Shown piece after piece: positions 57,610 to 64,000 of a stretch of 64,000 bases of DNA. The notes below the pieces were generated by a model. It was not told where the DNA came from, searched no databases, and saw only the letters and a program-made list of their open reading frames with translations. The stretch is from Marchantia polymorpha subsp. ruderalis. Lineage: Eukaryota; Streptophyta; Marchantiopsida; Marchantiales; Marchantiaceae. Both the position numbers and the translations under genes were made by a program. The stretch covers positions 7,814,501 to 7,878,500 of the forward strand of contig AP031353.1 in NCBI GenBank assembly GCA_037833965.1, given 5' to 3'. Position 1 is the stretch's first letter, and each line of letters opens with the position of its first letter.

Positions 57610-60600
57610 TGATAGTTGATGTTCGGTAAAAACCAGATCTAGATTATGAGAGTTGAAAGTTTTGTTTCTACGTTTTTTGATAAAAATGAGCTACCTAGAG
57701 TAGGTTTTTATTATTAACTTGAAATCATACCTTAAATTATCATTTAAGATATGTTTTATGTGACATATGAAAGATATAAAACTCTTTGTGGACAGACATT
57801 CATGATAATCACGTGGCCATAACTGTTAGTATTGATAAAAAATAACTTTCTACAGGGTAAATTTTGAGTTGAAAAAGATGTATCACATTTACATAAGTTA
57901 TATGTGGTAACATTTGAATGTATAAATTCTGAAATCAATACAATAAAAAACGAAGAGTACTTTCATATTATCCACGTTAAATTCATTTGCATAATCAGCA
58001 AGTATTCATAATAGAGTTTCAATATTTTATTACCTTATTGAGATGATTGTTCCGTGTCTAATTGATTTCATCTTTTAATAGATTATTACTTGTTGAAATA
58101 TTTATCTATGTATTTGATGATAAAGAATCTTTCAACTTGCTATTTTATGAAAAAATATGTAGATGTAGATTGATTTTATTTGTCAAAAATGATTGAAATG
58201 GATTTGTTAATGGATTTAAATCATGATAAAATTTGCAATTGCAAATTTCATCATGATAGTTTTTTAAGCAAACAAATATCTTAAAATACCATCAAGCCAT
58301 TCAAAATATTAAACAATAGATGATAATATATATTTATAGCATGATCATAGTGAAAAGTTATATGAAATAATGTTAATGTTAAAAGTATATCTTTTTTATT
58401 ATATACAACAACTGCAAAAAATGATTATTATATGCAATCTTTATTTTTGATATACTTGAAAATGTTTAATTAAACAAAATCCCCAAGAAATCATTTTTCC
58501 ATGATCGCATGGGTTATATTGTCATCATCCAAATATCCTTGATCAAAGAAAATATATAGCAACGCCGTTAAAAAATTAACCAGATTGCATGAAATTAATA
58601 GCAATACATTTTTAATTGATGTTTTAAGAATGATTGTATTGAATAATGTTAAAAATAAAATGAGAAAACACAAGGTATTTCACTTTTTATGTAATTTTCA
58701 AAATAAAATACAATAAGTCATCAAAATAATGTTTTAATCTATGAATTATTCTTATTACAATAATGAATATATATATTTATATAGTCACTATAATTTTTTA
58801 CTTGAATTTTATTTCAATTTATTCATTTAATCAATCTATAACACAAATTTTAAAAATTAATGATTATAAATCTTAATAAAAATCATCTTAAAATAATCTT
58901 GAAAATCAAGATTAAGTGATGAATTTGCAAGATTAAGACCATTGTTTTTATTTCAATTTCAAAAATCAATTTATAATATAATGTTTTTTATTTTTAACAA
59001 TATTGTATTAATATGTGATTGATCTTTCAAATGGCGTGATGTCTTTGTCAAACATTTTATTCACAAAAATATGTGCACAATTTTGATTTTATCAAATTTC
59101 TATACATATTGTCACATATATTATCACCTGATTGATTTAAAACTTATCATTTGGAACCTTAATAATAAGAAGAAAATTTTAAAAATTTCCAATAATGTAA
59201 ATCAATATGTAGCGCCCTATATATTGATATAGAGAGCGCTATATATTCAATATTGATATTATGTAGTTCAAAATTTGTTTGTTATACTTGAATTTTCAAT
59301 GAGTAGAATTTGAATATATATTTTACATTATTTTTTATCATTTAATCACTAAAGTACTAGAGTACCTGATCAAATATATCATTTTTTTTAATATTTAACA
59401 TCTTTTCCAGAAAATATAATGGTTTTACCAGATTACATAATGAAAATTTAGCTTAGAATTGATTTTGAAATTAAACAGAAGTGAGTCATTGGAGATTAGT
59501 TTTAGCAAAGTCAATAAAAAATTTATACATCTCACATTCAAATATCATTGAAAACTGTACTTAGACATTTACATCACATGCTATTTTGATTGAATATATT
59601 ATACAGACTTTATGAGATCAATAATTGATATATCACTAATTGTTTGTATTACATATCAGTATTATAGTTAATCAGTGGATGCATGTGTAAAATTTGATGT
59701 GATTCAATATAAATCTTTTTTATAATCCTAAAATACAACATAAAAAAGTAACCATATTGAGAAACAAGGTCCAATCATTCAATTTAGGTAAAATGACTGA
59801 AATTAAATTAAATTATGAGCAAATCTAAAAAAAAACTAGTTTCAAAATATTGAAAGAAAATAAATAATCAGAAATTTTCCTTCAAATTTTATAGTGTTAG
59901 ACACATCAAATTTCCTGAAATCTATACTGATATGTTTTAATTAATGATTAATTTACCCGAAAAATCTGTAAATATTTATTATTTTGGATTAATTCTTTAT
60001 ATTTTGTTCTGTATTTCCCTTTATGTGTGATAATTCAAGAATATGTAAAATTAATATACATTTTGACCTTATTTTGAAATTAAAATATAGTAAAATAAAA
60101 ATTTATCTCATGTAAAAAACATGTTTAAATCTAACAAAATTTTAAAAAATACGTTTTTACAATATTTTGATTATCTTGCTATTAAGATATAATTTTTTTC
60201 ACTTAAGATTATTTATTTATGACAGTTCATAGTAATATGAGATTTACAATTTGAATAAAGTAATACTATATACTCATCTCATATCCTAAAGAATATCAAC
60301 AACAAAACATATTTCCATGTTGAAATCCATAAACAACAAGATATGCTTATCAAAATTTTAATATCAGCACAGCTTTCACATTTGTTCTTGAATCTTATAA
60401 CAATAATATCATCTTTCTTGTGATTGTTAGACAAATTTATATGCAAATTTGCATAAATTTAAGTTATTTATTACTGCTTTGATTTTCCTTTGTCTGGAAC
60501 CCCTTGTTTTTGAGGCCCGAAGGTCTCGACCAGCGGGAGAGTCATTTTATATCAGAGAAAAGGCCCGAAGGCCGAAGGGCTCTCCCCGGGGAGGCCGGGG

Positions 60601-63600
60601 CCCCCCCGGGTCTTTCATAGCTAGGTTATTATAAGATTTCAATAATGTCAAATTGAGAAAACAAAAAATTTATCTTCATTTGAAAGAAATTTTGAAAATC
60701 TAGACATTCAAAATTCTTAATAATATGAAATTTCTTAGTATTAAGTTTTGTAAAAATATTCTAAGATCATTATCACTCATTTATTTTATAACATGAAAAT
60801 ACATCTATCATTTTCATTTATTTCATTTTGTTTACTAACTCAATCATGCATTTGTTTTCAACATCATTGTGAAGTCATTCAAAATAAATTATTGATAATG
60901 TTATTTTGATCTATTTTGAAAATTTGTCTACAGACTAAAATTAAACTATTACAAGGACTTTCCAAAAATATCTCATTAGTGCCAGGAGGCTCGCATCACT
61001 GTCTCAGGTTTTATCTGAAAATTTGCTCTTGCATTACAAAATGAAATATAGTCTCTCTTATGTATACTAAATAGCTAAAAGATGTGCATTTATACATATG
61101 TGTATATTCATTTATTTCATGCTCTAGTATATTACGTTTTAATATTCTATTTAACATATTACATATTTCTTGCTAGTCATATTAGCTATGCATGCAATTA
61201 GATAATATATCTTGTCCGTGCAACATTTTACATTTACTTTGTATGATATTTTATGCATATATAAATGCAAACTATGTGTAATATTTTTTGACTTTTGAAG
61301 CTAATCACAAATATTTTGTTGTTATGTGTGATAGAATTTAAATTATGAATATTATAATAGTCAACATTTGTCAATAAGAATGATGAAAATATATTGAAAA
61401 TTACATTCATGGTAAAATTTGCAACATTAATATAACAAATGCATCAATTTTCCAATTTCATGTCTTAAAAAAATTATAAAAAAATATGCTAGAGTTATAA
61501 TAAGAATTATAAACATTTATGGAAATTCATGCGTTTATCCAACAAATTCTATTTAATGTTTTGGGTCTAGAATTATTTTTTAAATTTTTGTAAGTCTATG
61601 ATATAATCTTAATTTGATTATATATTTAATTGATATTCATATTCAATATAATCTTTACTCAACATAATATTGTGAGTCATGATAACTATTATAATTATAC
61701 ATTATATTAGAAATGATATTAAAAAAATGTTCAATGTATTTTCTGCAAAAAATAATATTTTTTGGTATAAAAAATAAAATACCAAAGTATTAATTTGAAA
61801 AAAAATGAAAAATATGTATTGAAGTTTAAGTCATTTGATATATCATAGTAAATAATGATTAAACATTTATCAAGTATTTACATGTGTAACTCGGCTAAGT
61901 ACTATTCAACTTATGCTAATTATCTCTAAACCCTATAATCCTATGACACTGTTTATTACGCGTAGCAGTATGATAGTTTACCAGCGGGCGGTTGATCGAC
62001 TGGTTCAACATGCAATTATCTTCCGAGTTTGAGTACGCTATGTACCGATAGAGACGACAATGGTGATGTAGACATTGTGAGCAATTAGTTTATAATGTTA
62101 GATCCTGCACTTGCAAATTATACGGAGTTCAAGGTACTACTCGTGCTCGTTTTGCTTGTGCCGCTGTTACTATTCTCGATAATTCTCCGTCTCCACACAA
62201 AGAAATTTCTATATATTTTAAGACTTAAAATCATACATACTTGCAAAGCTTCCGCAAACTATTAATAAACAATGTCACACTATTTTAGACTTAGTAGTAA
62301 TTAGCATAAACTGAAGAATAACTAGTAGCTTCCTAAATTTTTTATTTTTTATCATATTTTTCCATTGTCAACAGATTTTAATAAAAAAAAGAAAATCAAG
62401 ATACGTCTAAATTATGATTTTTTATAATAATTTAAATAATCATATAGAAAAGTAATGATTTTTCAGATATAAAATATCATATATGAAAAAGAAAATATGC
62501 ATTGCATATATTTTAATGGATGAATCTATAAAATATTATGATACAAGTAATTCAATATATTCATTATTAATAAACATAAACTTCAATAACCTAGTTAGTT
62601 TTGTAATTAATCAATAAATTTAACTTAAATTTTCTTATTAATGTGATCTAAAAATGATTTATTTACGATTTTGAACAAAAAATCACAAAATTTGCTATTC
62701 TAATCACATAAAAAGTAAAATGCATTCTTGATTGTGTAGCATTGGAGCAAATCTTATTCAAAAATGAAAACATAAACTCTGAAGACAAAAGATTTCAAGG
62801 ATGATTTTACTTTTCTAACAATGACTTTACTTAACAACAAGTACAAGAATATAAGATCTCATCTCCACCATACATTCTAATACTAATGTATGGGTTTCAT
62901 GACAGATAATCCTGATAAGCACACCGATTAATAATTGTTGCATTGTATAATAATTCAACTAATATATTCATTTTTCACTAACAAGCACACATATAGTTCA
63001 TGTGGCATTGTCAAATAACACATTTATTTTCTTACGTGACATCATAACTAGTGCATTCTAAAATAACTATAATTTCATTCTGAGTAAATTCTATTTTAGT
63101 TATAACTAATTAAAGATGTATACAATAAGATATTATTGATTTTTTCACTATCTAATAAATTTTGATTATATATTAATAAAAGGAATCATTGTAGTAAACA
63201 TAATTTAAAACAACAAGCTTTATGGAAAAATTTACTTGATGGATTTCCATTGTAACACATCGTAGTTTATATGTGCCTATTACGTATCGTATATTTGATG
63301 GAACTCCACTCCCAGCACATGTGATCCATGTTCCACTATCGATTAACAATGGAGGAGAAGAAATAAGCAAGAGCAAAGCGAAGGTTGGAAAGAGATCGTA
63401 GATGAACTTAATGTACCCGTCACGAATCCTTTTACTGTACGATATTCCGACGATGACACACATCACCCATGTTAAACTATAGATGACGATGGAAGAGGAT
63501 GAACAAGAAGGAGCATAGCAGAGAATGAGAAGAGCTCGTGAATTGGAGAAACATTTTTCAAATAGTAATAGTTTTGCAATGACTATTAGCATGTTGATTG

Positions 63601-64000
63601 AGCAATGTGCACTATTGCAAGAATAGAAGTGTGGACAGAGCAACGAATTAAATAGCTAGAGTAATTCTGAATTGTCAAAATATCGTGTAGGAGTTAGAAA
63701 TGTTATCTTCCGTGAATTTAGTAAGCAATGATGTAAGTTTTGAATGTTGTAGGTTAAATATTGCAAAGTGTTATATGAGGGTACATGATCAAGATTCAAC
63801 ACTTTTTGAGACAATAACAGTCAACTGTGTGCACATAACGTTTGAAAATTTAGTATTTTTGCAATCTTTGTTTGCACTAAATTTTTTTCTTTCTTTAATC
63901 CTCATTCTTCTCTCAACCTCCACTTCTACTTCTTCCTCTTCATGCACCGTCGGTCTATAGTAAAACATGAGTGATTGTTCATGTAAGTTATGTTTTTTTA
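57610..64000. other. Strongly AT-rich region without recognisable genes
   Basis: From the pogo-like right end to the window end the sequence is dominated by A and T, with long A or T runs and short frames only. Two stretches are less AT-rich (about 61900-62200 and 63200-63960) but show no recognisable domain, RNA gene or element end. A near-palindrome (TAGCGCCCTATAT ... ATATAGAGAGCGCTA) lies at 59210-59241. I recognise no plastid or mitochondrial gene, so an organellar origin is not supported. Confidence 0.6.
60513..60612. repeat. GC-rich palindromic island in AT-rich DNA
   Basis: About 100 bp of abruptly GC-rich sequence sits in very AT-rich surroundings. AGGCCCGAAGG occurs at 60513 and 60561. 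A self-complementary block with CCCCGGGG and GGCCGGGGCCCC spans about 60584-60610. The form resembles the mobile GC clusters known from some AT-rich organellar genomes, but no family is identified. Confidence 0.75.

Noticed and set aside
60449-60634. Short open frame across the GC island
   Set aside because: The Arg/Gly/Pro-rich peptide arises from the GC-rich palindromic repeat. It lacks any other coding sign.
57610-64000. AT-rich block as an organellar DNA transfer
   Set aside because: No plastid or mitochondrial gene, tRNA or rRNA was recognised, so composition is the only argument.

Overview
This window looks like nuclear DNA of a land plant. The evidence is an R2R3-MYB transcription factor with the two classical plant MYB intron positions, intron-rich genes with GT-AG junctions, and plant-type Ty1/copia, Ty3/gypsy, hAT and pogo/Tigger elements. 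GA/CT-rich gene leaders and a gypsy remnant ending in a PHD finger would suit a bryophyte, possibly a liverwort of the Marchantia kind. That last step is inference; no marker in the window settles the species.

Three host genes can be supported, all on the + strand and all split by introns. (1) Positions 1-3061 hold the 3' part of MLH3, a DNA mismatch-repair and meiotic-crossover endonuclease; its start lies left of the window. (2) Positions 7585-14349 hold a complete AIM24-family gene. Eleven exons join in consistent phase to 282 codons plus stop. Its introns carry a tandem-repeat array, a 90-bp near-perfect hairpin, a 105-bp tandem duplication and a duplicated 3' splice site. (3) Positions 35280-37664 hold a complete R2R3-MYB gene, four exons and 449 codons plus stop, with a GA/CT-rich upstream stretch of about 1.5 kb. 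The genes are separated by kilobases and show no operon-like or cluster relation.

Mobile DNA makes up much of the rest. A pogo/Tigger-like MITE lies at 3871-4484. A decayed Ty1/copia element lies at about 15.8-21.1 kb, and a hAT-type MITE with a perfect 8-bp target duplication lies at 27389-27940. From about 39.28 to 57.61 kb there is one nested stack. A pogo/Tigger transposon on the minus strand is split three times: by an inverted-repeat MITE (about 39565-40212), by a whole-looking young Ty3/gypsy element (40292-48145) and by a hAT transposon (48825-56689). The hAT element is itself interrupted by gypsy-type remnants with a PHD finger and by a solo LTR of the same family as the young gypsy element.

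The last 6.4 kb is very AT-rich with no recognisable gene. It is broken by one sharply GC-rich, palindrome-laden island at about 60.5-60.6 kb that I cannot explain. I found no convincing tRNA, rRNA or CRISPR array. I also see no clearly new multi-gene system. The most unusual items are the hairpin and duplicated splice acceptor in the AIM24 gene, the gypsy family with an extra zinc-knuckle ORF and 4-bp palindromic target duplications, and the GC island.
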